Assembly: GCF_013033355.1 (NCBI RefSeq)
Contig: NZ_WQDY01000006.1
Location: forward strand, 1-64,000
Source of the DNA: Ruegeria lacuscaerulensis
GTDB taxonomy: Bacteria > Pseudomonadota > Alphaproteobacteria > Rhodobacterales > Rhodobacteraceae
Direction: 5' to 3'
Length of the DNA stretch: 64,000 bases
In this document: one piece after another, positions 25,517-34,662 of the stretch
How the letters are laid out: each line of letters starts with the position of its first letter
How positions within the stretch are numbered: the stretch's first letter is position 1
Position numbers and translations under genes: made by a program
Notes under the pieces: generated by a model
What the model saw: the letters and a program-made list of their open reading frames with translations, nothing else
The model's database searches: none
What the model was told of the DNA's origin: nothing

Positions 25517-27559
25517 ATGAGTGAAAATCAACGTCGCGAATTAATAAGGGTTGCCGAAGATCTGAAAGGTCTAAGCAACGAAGAAACACGTCAGTTTATT
25601 TCCCGTATTGTCGCTGATCTTACGGATCTCAAGCCCTCTATTGCCTTTGTCGGGCAGATCAAAGCGGGCAAATCGCGGCTGATTAACGGGTTCACCGGTC
25701 AGGCAGAGTTTCTGCCTTCGGATGTGAATCCTTGGACGACGGTCATTACCGACATGCATTTCGGGCATCCTTCGGGCCGCACCAGAGGGGCCGAGTTTCA
25801 TTTCTTTGACAACCGGCAGTGGCAATCTCTGATCGCCGAAGGTGAAGAGCTGCGCAATATGTTCCCCGATGACGAGGACAGTTATAAGCGCGAGATGATC
25901 GAAGAGCAGGTTGATGCGATGAAAGCGCGCGCCAAACTGCGTCTGGGTATGAGTTACAAGGACCTGTTGGGTCAGCACCACGACCTCGATAATCTGACGA
26001 CCGACGATTTGGCGCGGTACGTTTGTGCAGGCGACGACCCGACTGACGACGGGAACCATGACCCCGGCTCGGACCGCGGTCTATACAGCGACATTACCCG
26101 AAAGGCTGAGGTCTATTTTGACATCGGCCATTTTCCTTTTCCGCTGACAGTCACGGACACACCCGGAGTAAACGACCCGCTTCTGATCCGCGAAGAAATC
26201 TCTCGCCAGTACCTTAAAGAATCAGACTTTTTCGTTGTCGTATTGTCGGCGCACCAAGCCTTGTCACGGGCGGACCTGAAATTGTTCCGCTTGATGCAGG
26301 CGCTCGAACTGGGTCAAATCGTAGTCTTTATCAACCGCGTGGACGAGTTGGGCGGTGGTGCAGAGGATGCCGTCAAGGTGCGCGCCGACGTAATAGATGG
26401 GCTGGACAAGGCGCTTGGCAATTCGGACATCGATGTGCTGATGGGCAGTGCGCAGTGGGCCCACTACGCGCTTACGGGCGACGATACTGGCGTCAACCAT
26501 GACCACGTCCTTGCATGGCTTCGCGCCCATCCCGAACAGATGAAGCAATATCTGGACGGCGTTGAAGAAATCAAACAAGGTCCCGGTCCGATCAGCCGCG
26601 AAGGCGTCCTGAGGTTTGCTGCGATGATCGCATCCGGGCTTCCCGATCTGCGTCGCCACGTCACCAGCGCTTTGACCCACGGCCCGCGCGATGAACAGCT
26701 TCGTATGGCATGGCAACACTTGGACAGTTTCGCCAAGGGAGAGTTGGAACGGTCTCGTGCGCATCTGCGGGCCATCGAGGAAGAAATTTCTGGCAAACCC
26801 GAAAGCGAAGATGACAACGACAAAACTCTGGCCGGGTTGCGTGCGAAAGTGGCTGACAAGACGTCTGAGATCATCGACGGAATGGATGAAGTTCTAGCCA
26901 ATCTGCGCGGTGTCATGGACGATACAGTGGCCGAAGCGGTATCGGATGTGGTGCGTGGACCCAATGGGGATTCACCCTTGCTGGCGAAGGGCGGCGAGAC
27001 GGAACTGAATTTCGGCCCGCTGCGCGATCGTATGCGCGAACTTGTCCAAGGCGCCACTCAGGTTATTCGCCAGCGAATGCTCAGTGAATTATACGCGATC
27101 GACATGCAAAGCAACGCCGCCTTGCGCGCCCTGCCCGGTTGGCAGGATCAGACCGACAACCGAATGAACACAAGCGCTGTACGGTGGTTCCGGCCTGACA
27201 CAACGGCGCTGACACGCGGAATTACGGTTGAGCTGCGCGTGACATGGCTGTCGCGCCTGATTTCGCGTAAAAGCGTTGTTACCCGCGCTGAGAACATGAT
27301 CGTTCAGGAATTTGAAATGATCGGGGATGACCTGGTCGACACTGCTCGCAGTGACTTGCTTGAGCGGTTGAACACAGTTTTGGATCATTACATGGCACTT
27401 TTGGCAGGGCACCTTGAAAGTCGCTCTGGTTCAAGCGAAACAAATGCCAAGGCCGAAGCGCAAGAGGCGTATAACAACGCCCGCCGTGTTGCAGATGAAC
27501 TGGACACCGTTTTCGGAGCTGACGCCGCGAACGAGACTTTACCTGAGGCAGCTGAATGA
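25517..27559 (+). CDS. Dynamin-like GTPase 3 of 4 (paralogue of GTPase 1)
   Basis: Product of 680 residues. P-loop GQIKAGKSR (46-54), switch FLPSDVNPWTT (65-75), G3 DTPGVND (214-220) and G4 NRVD (273-276) mirror GTPase 1 almost motif for motif, including the shared phrase LPSDVNPWT and the ARYVC/QRYVC segment before G3. The helical C-terminal half has a basic and aromatic stretch WLSRLISRK at about 575-583, matching the place of the WWRRWWQRR patch in GTPase 1. There is no transmembrane helix. It overlaps the fourth GTPase gene by four bases. Membrane remodelling is inferred from the family. Confidence 0.85.
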   Translation: MSENQRRELIRVAEDLKGLSNEETRQFISRIVADLTDLKPSIAFVGQIKAGKSRLINGFTGQAEFLPSDVNPWTTVITDMHFGHPSGRTRGAEFHFFDNRQWQSLIAEGEELRNMFPDDEDSYKREMIEEQVDAMKARAKLRLGMSYKDLLGQHHDLDNLTTDDLARYVCAGDDPTDDGNHDPGSDRGLYSDITRKAEVYFDIGHFPFPLTVTDTPGVNDPLLIREEISRQYLKESDFFVVVLSAHQALSRADLKLFRLMQALELGQIVVFINRVDELGGGAEDAVKVRADVIDGLDKALGNSDIDVLMGSAQWAHYALTGDDTGVNHDHVLAWLRAHPEQMKQYLDGVEEIKQGPGPISREGVLRFAAMIASGLPDLRRHVTSALTHGPRDEQLRMAWQHLDSFAKGELERSRAHLRAIEEEISGKPESEDDNDKTLAGLRAKVADKTSEIIDGMDEVLANLRGVMDDTVAEAVSDVVRGPNGDSPLLAKGGETELNFGPLRDRMRELVQGATQVIRQRMLSELYAIDMQSNAALRALPGWQDQTDNRMNTSAVRWFRPDTTALTRGITVELRVTWLSRLISRKSVVTRAENMIVQEFEMIGDDLVDTARSDLLERLNTVLDHYMALLAGHLESRSGSSETNAKAEAQEAYNNARRVADELDTVFGADAANETLPEAAE

Positions 27560-28842
27560 TCGAATTTCCGGGAACCGAGAAGGAAGTGCGTAAGCTTGAG
27601 CACTTTCTGACCGCGACTGAAGACCTTCCCACTGACGCCAAGCTGGACGACATGCGCAATCGCGCATTGGCCCATGCCGAGCGCCTTTCGAATGCGGTCA
27701 ATATCGGCTTCGCCGGAGAATTCGGTGCCGGGAAATCCAGCCTTGCCAATATGCTGGCGGGTGCCGACATTCTTCCGACCGGCCCGCAGCATCTGAAACT
27801 GCCGCTGGTGATCGTTGCCTATTCCGAAACTCCTGAAACGACAGTGGGGTGGTGGGGCAAAGAACCCAAAGTGTATTCCGGTATTGCGCTGGAAAAGGCG
27901 GCTCAGGAAAATCCAGATTTTATCTCTGTGGGGATTAACACCCCTGCCCTGCAGGAGATTTCGTTGTTTGATTTGCCTGGAACCGGCGCATTGGACGACA
28001 GTTACAAGCCAACACTGGATTTGTTGAAATTCGTCGATTGCGCGATCTGGTGTACCAACGGGACCCACGCCTGGCGTGAGACCGAGCGCCATCTGTGGTC
28101 CCAGGTTCCTCAGGAACTGCGCGCTAACAGTTTGCTTGCCGTAACGCATGCCGATTTGCCACCTGTCCGTGATGCGCTGGACCGGGTCCTTGCGCGATTG
28201 AACAAGGAAAACGGCGAAACGTTCCGTTCGGTGGTGCCAATTGGTACGCCGGTGGCAGTACGGGCCATGGCGCAGGAACCCGAACCAGACTTCGCCCTTT
28301 GGGAAACTTGCGGCGGGCAGAACTTGGCCGAACAGGTATTGGAAATCGCGTCAAACCGCCGCCAGCATGACATCTCCGCTGCGCAAAGAGATCTTGAAAA
28401 CGACTTTTTACCCTATCTGCAAACGCTGGATATTGACGAACCCGAACCAGCGCAGCCTGACACAGCCAAGATGCAGGCGGTCCTGGAATCCGCGCTGCCA
28501 CCGCTGGAAAATCCGATCCTTGAAGACTGGCTTGCCGCGATTGCCAGTATCTATGAGGACTTGCGAGAATCCTCCGAAATTGAACCCACGGCCTTTTTGA
28601 CCAGTTGCCAAGAAATCGTCGAGGATTTCGCCGAACGTTTGGAACAGGGCGGAGAAATAGATCCGCAGGCCGATTGGATTCCAGCTGAATTCGAAAAAGC
28701 CACGGATTTGCTGTTGCTGCTGCAATTTGAAAGCGGCGATGCGCCTTTGAAGGATGCGGTCAGTATTCTGGCCCAGCTCAGCGATAACCTCGCTTGGGCA
28801 GGCAGCCGGGTTGAGTCATCACAACCGCGTACCGGCACTTAA
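27556..28842 (+). CDS. Dynamin-like GTPase 4 of 4 (paralogue of GTPase 2)
   Basis: Product of 428 residues. P-loop GEFGAGKSS (54-62), a G3 written DLPGTGALDD (139-148) and G4 THAD (197-200) give the GTPase head. WCTNGTHAWRETER (165-178) repeats the motif of GTPase 2, showing common descent. It lacks the long acidic linker of GTPase 2, accounting for the shorter length. The C-terminal 150 residues are helical and acidic. The start overlaps the stop of GTPase 3, so this pair is translationally coupled as the first pair nearly is. Confidence 0.83.
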   Translation: MIEFPGTEKEVRKLEHFLTATEDLPTDAKLDDMRNRALAHAERLSNAVNIGFAGEFGAGKSSLANMLAGADILPTGPQHLKLPLVIVAYSETPETTVGWWGKEPKVYSGIALEKAAQENPDFISVGINTPALQEISLFDLPGTGALDDSYKPTLDLLKFVDCAIWCTNGTHAWRETERHLWSQVPQELRANSLLAVTHADLPPVRDALDRVLARLNKENGETFRSVVPIGTPVAVRAMAQEPEPDFALWETCGGQNLAEQVLEIASNRRQHDISAAQRDLENDFLPYLQTLDIDEPEPAQPDTAKMQAVLESALPPLENPILEDWLAAIASIYEDLRESSEIEPTAFLTSCQEIVEDFAERLEQGGEIDPQADWIPAEFEKATDLLLLLQFESGDAPLKDAVSILAQLSDNLAWAGSRVESSQPRTGT

Positions 28843-29178
28843 CGCAATCACGTTAGGATTGTGCCTTTAAGCTGCGATTCGTCGTGTCAAGAATCATGCG
28901 TTCATTGTTTCGGAATCAGTGAACAATCATTCCAAAACCGGCCTTCAGTCCGCATTCTTTTGCACCAACACATCAACATTTAGACTTCTGCCTTAGCGCA
29001 CCACCAGATGTTGATTATTGCACCTTCCCGTTCTCAGTGAAGCCATGAGGCGGCCCCAATAAAGTCAAATTTGAATCGTCTAACATTCTTAGTTGTCCTG
29101 CGGTTGTGTTTGTTTGTGAGTTGACGCGCTGTTTCAGCAAAAATGCGGCCGCAAAATGATTAGAATGGGCGGGAAGAA
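28843..29178. other. Intergenic region between GTPase and kinase genes
   Basis: About 340 bases without a supported gene and without an obvious terminator hairpin. It probably holds the promoter for the kinase-FHA-phosphatase operon. A TTGACG at 29121 has no good -10 partner at standard spacing, so I do not call a promoter. Confidence 0.5.
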
Positions 29179-31320
29179 ATGAGCCATAATCAGGCTGTCG
29201 ATGCGACGCACGACGAACCTAAAATTGAAGGTCTGCAACCGGGCGCAAAGCTATTGCGCGGCCAGTACGAGATCCTGCGGTTTCTCAGCAATGGCGGTTT
29301 TGGGATCACATATTTGGCGCGTAACAGCCTGGACCGTGAGGTCGTGATCAAGGAATGCTATCCGGGCGCTCTTTGCCAGCGTAACGGTGATGCGGTCGAA
29401 CCCATCGACCCCCGGCAAAAAGAAGACTTGCGCGCAATCATTGATCTGTTCATTCAGGAAGCCCGCAATCACGCACGGCTGGTCCATCCCAATATTGTCG
29501 ACGTGCATCAGGTGTTCGAAGACAACGACACCGCCTACATTGCAATGGACTTCATCCAGGGTTGCGATCTTCTGGACTACGTCGAGAATCCCGACAACAA
29601 CGCCGGACCTGACTTTATTGTTCAGGTAACCGAGAAAATGTTGTCGGCGGTGTCATTCATCCACCAAAGTGGAATGTTGCATCGCGACATCTCGCCCGAC
29701 AACATCCTGATTGACAGCAACGGTGAACCTGAACTGATCGATTTTGGCGCCGCCCGCGAGCAGGCCGCGAACCAGTCTGCTGCACTTTTGACACTGCGGG
29801 TGATCAAAGACGGCTACTCTCCGCATGAGTTTTACGTACGCGGGGCAGAACAAGGCCCCAGCAGCGATCTCTATGTACTGGCGGCGACTTTGTATCACGC
29901 GATCAGTGGCGAGCGTCCGGTCGATGGGCAATCCCGGTTGAACGCATTCAACAATGGCACCAAAGATCCGTACCTTCCTCTGGCTGGACGGTACAAGGGA
30001 TATCCCGACGGCTTCTTGGAAGCGATCGACAAAGCGATGGAGGTTCACGCTACAGACCGTCTGCAAACGGCATTGGACTGGTTGCGTATGTTCCGCGGCC
30101 CCGGCGTGATGTTCGATACGTTTGAATATCGCCCTGTTTCCGTCATCGTCGCGATGGATCGTTTGGACGAAGAGGCAGAAAAAGCTCGGGTCAAAGCAGA
30201 AAGCGAAAACGCCGAGGCTGTCGTGACAGCCTTGCTTGCGGGTAATCCTGACATCGCCCTGGGTCATGAAGACAAGAAAGAGGACGAACTGGCGACTTTT
30301 CAAGCACCCGAGGAGCCTCCGGTCGCAGTTGACACGATCGTAAAGAACGGCTCAGGCGGCGGGGCTAAAATGATGGCCGGTGTTGCGGTTGTTGCTATTG
30401 CCCTAGCCGCGGGCGGCTATTTCGCAATGTCGGGCAAAGACGAGCCTGCAATACAGCCAACCGACCCCGAGGTCGCCCTCGCGAAGATTGAGGCGGCCGC
30501 CGAGATCCCGGAACCCGCCGCTATAGATGAAGCCGAAGTTGCAGAACCAGCCACAACAGACGACGCAGTCAACGTCGCGATCGAAGAAACACCCAAGCAG
30601 GTGGAGTCAGAGCCGGAACCTGTCGAGCAGACCCTGGCTGAACCGGCTGTCACACAAGAGGCAGAAGCCCAGACAGCCGAACTCCCTGCCCCTGCGGATG
30701 ACACCCCAATTACTCTTGCCGAGGTTCAATTCGCCTTTTCACATTGGGACGTGGAAATCCCATTTCAGATTTCCAAACGGCGTGTCTCGACTGGCAATGT
30801 AATCGCCGTCACTGGAATCGACCCGACACAAGATATGTCGGTGATCGGCGAATGGGTCGAACGTGGCGCCGCAATCTATACCCTCAACGGAGAGCCAGTA
30901 CAGTCCGACGCAAGTTTTGCAGCACAGGTGTTGAACGACCTGAACGTCGACCCCGATGGCTATATCCGCGTCACAGCTCGGTATCGTCCGCTGGGTGAAA
31001 AAAGAGCGATGAACGGCCTTCTGGCATTGCCGGCGATGCGCATGGTCGGCCTGGAAAACGGCTATGGCCTGACAATCCGAAATTCAGACGGCCAGGGGTG
31101 GTCAACGATAGTCAAGACAGTACCGACTGACACTGCAGGCGGACTGCGCGAAGGCGATGTTTTGGTATCGGAAGCGCAGACGGGAAATGTGTTGGATGGC
31201 CCTGAAAGCCTGGATGCAATGCTGACGGCTCTGGTCGCCGAGAACCAACCACAAGCCCGCCTGACCGTTTTGCGCAACGGAGCCCAAACCGATGCCGTCA
31301 TGCAACTAGCGCAGGAGTAA
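29179..31320 (+). CDS. Membrane Ser/Thr protein kinase (PpkA/Hanks type) with periplasmic PDZ-like domain
   Basis: Product of 713 residues. The kinase domain spans about 28-300: Gly loop SNGGFGITY, VIK Lys58, HRDISPDNIL with catalytic Asp170, and DFG at 188-190, all intact. One membrane helix follows at about 396-415 (AGVAVVAIALAAGGYFAM). After it comes an Ala/Pro/Glu-rich linker and a C-terminal region of about 200 residues that includes a PDZ-like part (GGLREGDVLVSEA). The kinase is therefore cytoplasmic and the sensor part periplasmic. It heads a run with an FHA protein and a PP2C phosphatase, a standard phospho-Thr signalling trio also seen with type VI secretion, though no T6SS genes are in the window. 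Its targets may include the neighbouring GTPases. Confidence 0.88.
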   Translation: MSHNQAVDATHDEPKIEGLQPGAKLLRGQYEILRFLSNGGFGITYLARNSLDREVVIKECYPGALCQRNGDAVEPIDPRQKEDLRAIIDLFIQEARNHARLVHPNIVDVHQVFEDNDTAYIAMDFIQGCDLLDYVENPDNNAGPDFIVQVTEKMLSAVSFIHQSGMLHRDISPDNILIDSNGEPELIDFGAAREQAANQSAALLTLRVIKDGYSPHEFYVRGAEQGPSSDLYVLAATLYHAISGERPVDGQSRLNAFNNGTKDPYLPLAGRYKGYPDGFLEAIDKAMEVHATDRLQTALDWLRMFRGPGVMFDTFEYRPVSVIVAMDRLDEEAEKARVKAESENAEAVVTALLAGNPDIALGHEDKKEDELATFQAPEEPPVAVDTIVKNGSGGGAKMMAGVAVVAIALAAGGYFAMSGKDEPAIQPTDPEVALAKIEAAAEIPEPAAIDEAEVAEPATTDDAVNVAIEETPKQVESEPEPVEQTLAEPAVTQEAEAQTAELPAPADDTPITLAEVQFAFSHWDVEIPFQISKRRVSTGNVIAVTGIDPTQDMSVIGEWVERGAAIYTLNGEPVQSDASFAAQVLNDLNVDPDGYIRVTARYRPLGEKRAMNGLLALPAMRMVGLENGYGLTIRNSDGQGWSTIVKTVPTDTAGGLREGDVLVSEAQTGNVLDGPESLDAMLTALVAENQPQARLTVLRNGAQTDAVMQLAQE

Positions 31321-31527
31321 TTCACCCGGTTCGTTTTGTATCCGCCAGTGTGTGTTTGCTGAGGATCGTGCGCAAGTTCGTACATCTCTGTCGGGGCCCG
31401 GCCCGTCGCGGAAAGTAACAGTGACTACGGTTTCCAATCATCAGTGCCATTGCGCAGACCTGCGCGAAGGTGAGTAGCAGCCCCATGGGACTGAAGTCCC
31501 GTGCACAGAAGCAAAGGTGTCGTCACC

Positions 31528-32544
31528 ATGTTCAAATACAAAAGCCCTCTGAGCCGGCTTCTAGAAGGTGCCGGCAAGCCGAAAGAACCCGAAACCGAAG
31601 AGGTTACCGAGGTCAGCGCTGACAAACCCGAACCGATTGCGGATTTCAATGCGCTGCGAGTCGCTCTGGCGGGTAACAACATGCCGTCATCGGGTAGCTA
31701 CGAAGACACAGAAGATCTGCTTCCCGAAGAGGACATGCCAGAGTTCGCAGAGAATGAACCCGTGGCCGACACCTCGGATGACAAAATCCTGTCTGAAGTT
31801 GTTGCCGAAGCGCACGAGCCTGCAGACGAGATTGAGCCAGAACAGGTCGAAGAAGACCCAATTGTAACGCTCCACGTCGCCACCGAGGAAACCATTGCCG
31901 AAACCGAGGTCGTTCTGGTCGACGCCACCACTTCGGAACCCGTGATCGAAGTCGTTGCCGAGGAACCCTCAGCCCAGATCGAAGAAGTTACCGCGGAAGT
32001 GGTCGATGGACCTCTGGCGCCTCAGTCAGAAGAAACCACAGCCGAGGTGGTTGAGACACCTCCCGCCCCGCAAGCGGTACAATCGGATCGTCGTGGACGG
32101 GTCAAAACCACCTTCTTGGGCTTTGAGCGTGCCGACACGCATGTGCAGGATCTGATGGAAACATCCGAACCAGTGGCCAAGACGGAAAGCGCGCAGCAAA
32201 CATTCCCGGTTGGTTGGTTGGTTGTGACGGCCGGCCCAGGACGCGGAGCCTGCATAACGCTGACAGAGGGCCTGATGCAAATCGGGCGCAACGACGATCA
32301 GGCCATTCAGCTGGACTTTGGCGACACCGGCATTTCCCGCAGCAACCACGCTGTCATCGCCTATGACCCCGAAGATCGCAAATGCTATCTGGGTCATGGC
32401 GGCAAGGCCAATCTGGTGCGCCTGAACGGCAAGCCCGTCCTTAGCACCGTAGCGCTGAACAGCGGCGACTTGATCCGCATCAGCGAAACCTCAGTTCGGT
32501 TCGCGGCCTTCTGCGATGATGGCTTTGACTGGCGGGACGCCTGA
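31528..32544 (+). CDS. FHA-domain protein
   Basis: Product of 338 residues. The N-terminal 220 or so are acidic, rich in Glu, Val, Pro and Ala, and likely disordered, with several Thr residues. The C-terminal 110 form a forkhead-associated domain: GRNDDQAIQLDFGDTGISRSN carries the conserved GR, SR and N that bind phosphothreonine, followed by LNGKPV and the final GDLIRI strand. I chose ATG 31528 (MFKYKSPLSRLLEG) over an upstream GTG. It lies between the kinase and the phosphatase with a three-base gap to the latter, so it is likely the phosphopeptide-reading adaptor of the system. Confidence 0.88.
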   Translation: MFKYKSPLSRLLEGAGKPKEPETEEVTEVSADKPEPIADFNALRVALAGNNMPSSGSYEDTEDLLPEEDMPEFAENEPVADTSDDKILSEVVAEAHEPADEIEPEQVEEDPIVTLHVATEETIAETEVVLVDATTSEPVIEVVAEEPSAQIEEVTAEVVDGPLAPQSEETTAEVVETPPAPQAVQSDRRGRVKTTFLGFERADTHVQDLMETSEPVAKTESAQQTFPVGWLVVTAGPGRGACITLTEGLMQIGRNDDQAIQLDFGDTGISRSNHAVIAYDPEDRKCYLGHGGKANLVRLNGKPVLSTVALNSGDLIRISETSVRFAAFCDDGFDWRDA

Positions 32545-32547
32545 TAG

Positions 32548-33336
32548 ATGCTGGCAACCCCGGCATATGACATTGCGCTGATCCTAGATCAGGGTCGGCG
32601 TGAATCGCAGGAAGACGCGGTCGCTGCCCGCATGTTCGATGCAGCGGGAGCCGGGTATATCGTGGTCGCCGATGGCATGGGAGGGCACGCGGCGGGCGAT
32701 GTAGCATCAGAACTTGTCATAACCGCCTGGCGCGAGGCGCTGGACGCTGAACTGGAAGAAACCGTACCGTCCGAGAGTGCGCTGATCGACGCGTTGCCAT
32801 TGGCCGCCATGCAGGCCAATGCCGCCGTGGCACAGCATTCCGAAGAACAGGGTGAGGGGTTCAACATGGGTTCAACCATGCTGGGCATCCTGCTTTTGGA
32901 ACAGCGGGTTTTTTGGATCTCGATTGGCGACAGCCCCTTGTATTTGTTTCGGGACGGAATGTTGCGGCAAGTCAACGAAGATCACTCGATGGCGCCGATC
33001 ATCGACGCGCAACAGGCCGAGGGCAAGTTGACCCGAGAAGAGGCGCTGTCGCACCCGGATCGGAACCAATTGACCTCGGTCATCATGGGTGCCGCTATCC
33101 CGAAAGTGGATTGCCCTGAACTCCCGCTGGAACTGACCACATCGGACGTACTGATCGCTGGCAGTGATGGGCTTCAGTATCTTAGCAACCCCGAGATTGA
33201 GCACATCCTGCAGACGCAGTCGAAGGCTTTGGCACAAGATATCGCAGACGCGCTGTGGCGCGCCTTGCGCGACAAAAACGACCCCGATCAGGACAATGCG
33301 TCCATCGCAGTTCTGAAACTGACAAGAAACGATTAA
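32548..33336 (+). CDS. PP2C-family Ser/Thr protein phosphatase
   Basis: Product of 262 residues with the whole PP2C core: RRESQEDAV (first metal Asp), VVADGMGGHAAGDVAS, GSTMLGILLLEQRVFWISIGDS, NEDHS, then SDGLQYL and the final DQDNASIAVLKL. The metal-binding Asp residues are all there, so it should be active, dephosphorylating Ser/Thr in the cytoplasm. It begins three bases after the FHA gene. With the kinase at 29179 it forms an on/off pair. Confidence 0.92.
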   Translation: MLATPAYDIALILDQGRRESQEDAVAARMFDAAGAGYIVVADGMGGHAAGDVASELVITAWREALDAELEETVPSESALIDALPLAAMQANAAVAQHSEEQGEGFNMGSTMLGILLLEQRVFWISIGDSPLYLFRDGMLRQVNEDHSMAPIIDAQQAEGKLTREEALSHPDRNQLTSVIMGAAIPKVDCPELPLELTTSDVLIAGSDGLQYLSNPEIEHILQTQSKALAQDIADALWRALRDKNDPDQDNASIAVLKLTRND

Positions 33337-33355
33337 AGGCAAAGCGACAGGACAC

Positions 33356-34618
33356 ATGAGACCTCATCTGATCATCTCCAGCCTGGCTCTTGCGGCTGCG
33401 ACCGGCACCGTCTCGGCGCAAGAGGCGTGCTCGACTTACGAAATTCAGCGCGGCGACAGTCTGCGCGAGCTGGCTATTCAAGTTTATTCGACCGAAGATT
33501 TTGGCATCATCTTTGACGCCAACCGCGACGTAATCGGGAACAATCCGAACGTAATTCGTGTGGGTGACGTACTAACCCTGCCTTGTCTTGAAGATGTAGG
33601 CCGGGCCCCCACACCCCCTGCAACCGAGGCTGAGGCAATGGCCGCCGAGATGGCGTCCGAACTGGTGAAGGCCGCAGAAGAACGTGCTGCAAAGGCCATT
33701 GCTGAAGCTGAAGCGCGCGTCGCGGCAGCCGAAGCAGAAGCCGAGCAAGCCAGCCAGGAAGCAGTTTTGGAAGCCAAAGCTGCAGCCCGCCAGGAAATTG
33801 AAGCCGCTCGCGCCGAAGCGGCCGCGCTGATCCGGGATGCGGATGAAAGCGAGCAGCCTGAAATTCGCGACCGTCAGCTGTTGCTGATTACCGGCGGCAA
33901 CTATGCACCTTTCACAGACGAAGCTCTGCCGCATCGGGGGCTATACACAAACCTTGTGGAAACCGCGATGCTACGTGCAGCGCCGGAACAGGGATACAAG
34001 ATCCAGTTCGTCAACGACTGGTCCTCGCATCTGGACCTTCTGATGCCGACACTGGCCTTTGACGCAACCTTCCCTTGGTCGCGACCGAATTGCGACGAAC
34101 CCGCGGCCTTGTCGGAAAAAGACCGCAGCCGTTGCGAAACCTACGACTTCTCGAACCCATTCTACGAAGTGGTCGACACCTATTTCGCACGCGAAGGTTC
34201 TGGCTATGAACAGACCCTGACCTATGCTGATTTCGCCGGCACCACGATCTGCCGACCCGAAGGTTGGACGTTGTCCCACATGGACGCGGTTGGCCTTTAC
34301 GAACCGGCAATCTCACTTTTGCGCCCAGTGTCCCCTGACGACTGTTTTCATGCAGTTATGGAAGGCCGCGCAGATATCGTGGCAATCGAAGCCCATCTGG
34401 CTGTCGAGGCGATATCGCGCCTGGGATACGAACACCGCATCATCGAAAACCCCAACCTTGCGGCGATCAAGTCGCTTAACGTCATGACCCACAAAGATAA
34501 TCCGGATGGGGAAGCGATCCTTGAGACGCTCAACCAGGGTCTGGCGATCATGCAGCAATCCGGAGAGTGGCGCGACATCGTGTCAAACGCTCTGCGGTAT
34601 CAAATGGAAAATGGCTAA
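33356..34618 (+). CDS. Periplasmic LysM protein with coiled coil and type II substrate-binding fold (copy 1)
   Basis: Product of 420 residues. Residues 1-22 form a Sec signal peptide ending VSAQEA. About 25-78 is a LysM domain (YEIQRGDSLRELAIQVYS), which binds peptidoglycan. About 85-165 is a long Ala/Glu/Lys coiled coil. The rest resembles an amino-acid-type periplasmic binding protein (FVNDWSSHLDLLMPTLAFDATFPW and later DFAGTTICRPEG). It starts 19 bases after the phosphatase gene. No permease is nearby, so it is probably a sensor or anchor and not a transporter part; it might inform the kinase's periplasmic domain. That link is inferred. Confidence 0.8.
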   Translation: MRPHLIISSLALAAATGTVSAQEACSTYEIQRGDSLRELAIQVYSTEDFGIIFDANRDVIGNNPNVIRVGDVLTLPCLEDVGRAPTPPATEAEAMAAEMASELVKAAEERAAKAIAEAEARVAAAEAEAEQASQEAVLEAKAAARQEIEAARAEAAALIRDADESEQPEIRDRQLLLITGGNYAPFTDEALPHRGLYTNLVETAMLRAAPEQGYKIQFVNDWSSHLDLLMPTLAFDATFPWSRPNCDEPAALSEKDRSRCETYDFSNPFYEVVDTYFAREGSGYEQTLTYADFAGTTICRPEGWTLSHMDAVGLYEPAISLLRPVSPDDCFHAVMEGRADIVAIEAHLAVEAISRLGYEHRIIENPNLAAIKSLNVMTHKDNPDGEAILETLNQGLAIMQQSGEWRDIVSNALRYQMENG

Positions 34619-34662
34619 GGCCCCAATTGGCCTAACAACAATAATGTCTGGAGGATGAGGAC

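Noticed and set aside
31480..31505. Small hairpin GGGAC-TGAA-GTCCC before the FHA gene.
   Set aside because: The 5-bp stem is too short and lacks a T-run, so neither terminator nor riboswitch can be claimed.
29179..33336. Kinase, FHA protein and PP2C phosphatase as part of a type VI secretion locus.
   Set aside because: The trio resembles PpkA/Fha/PppA, but no Tss, Hcp or VgrG gene is in the window, so T6SS is not supported.
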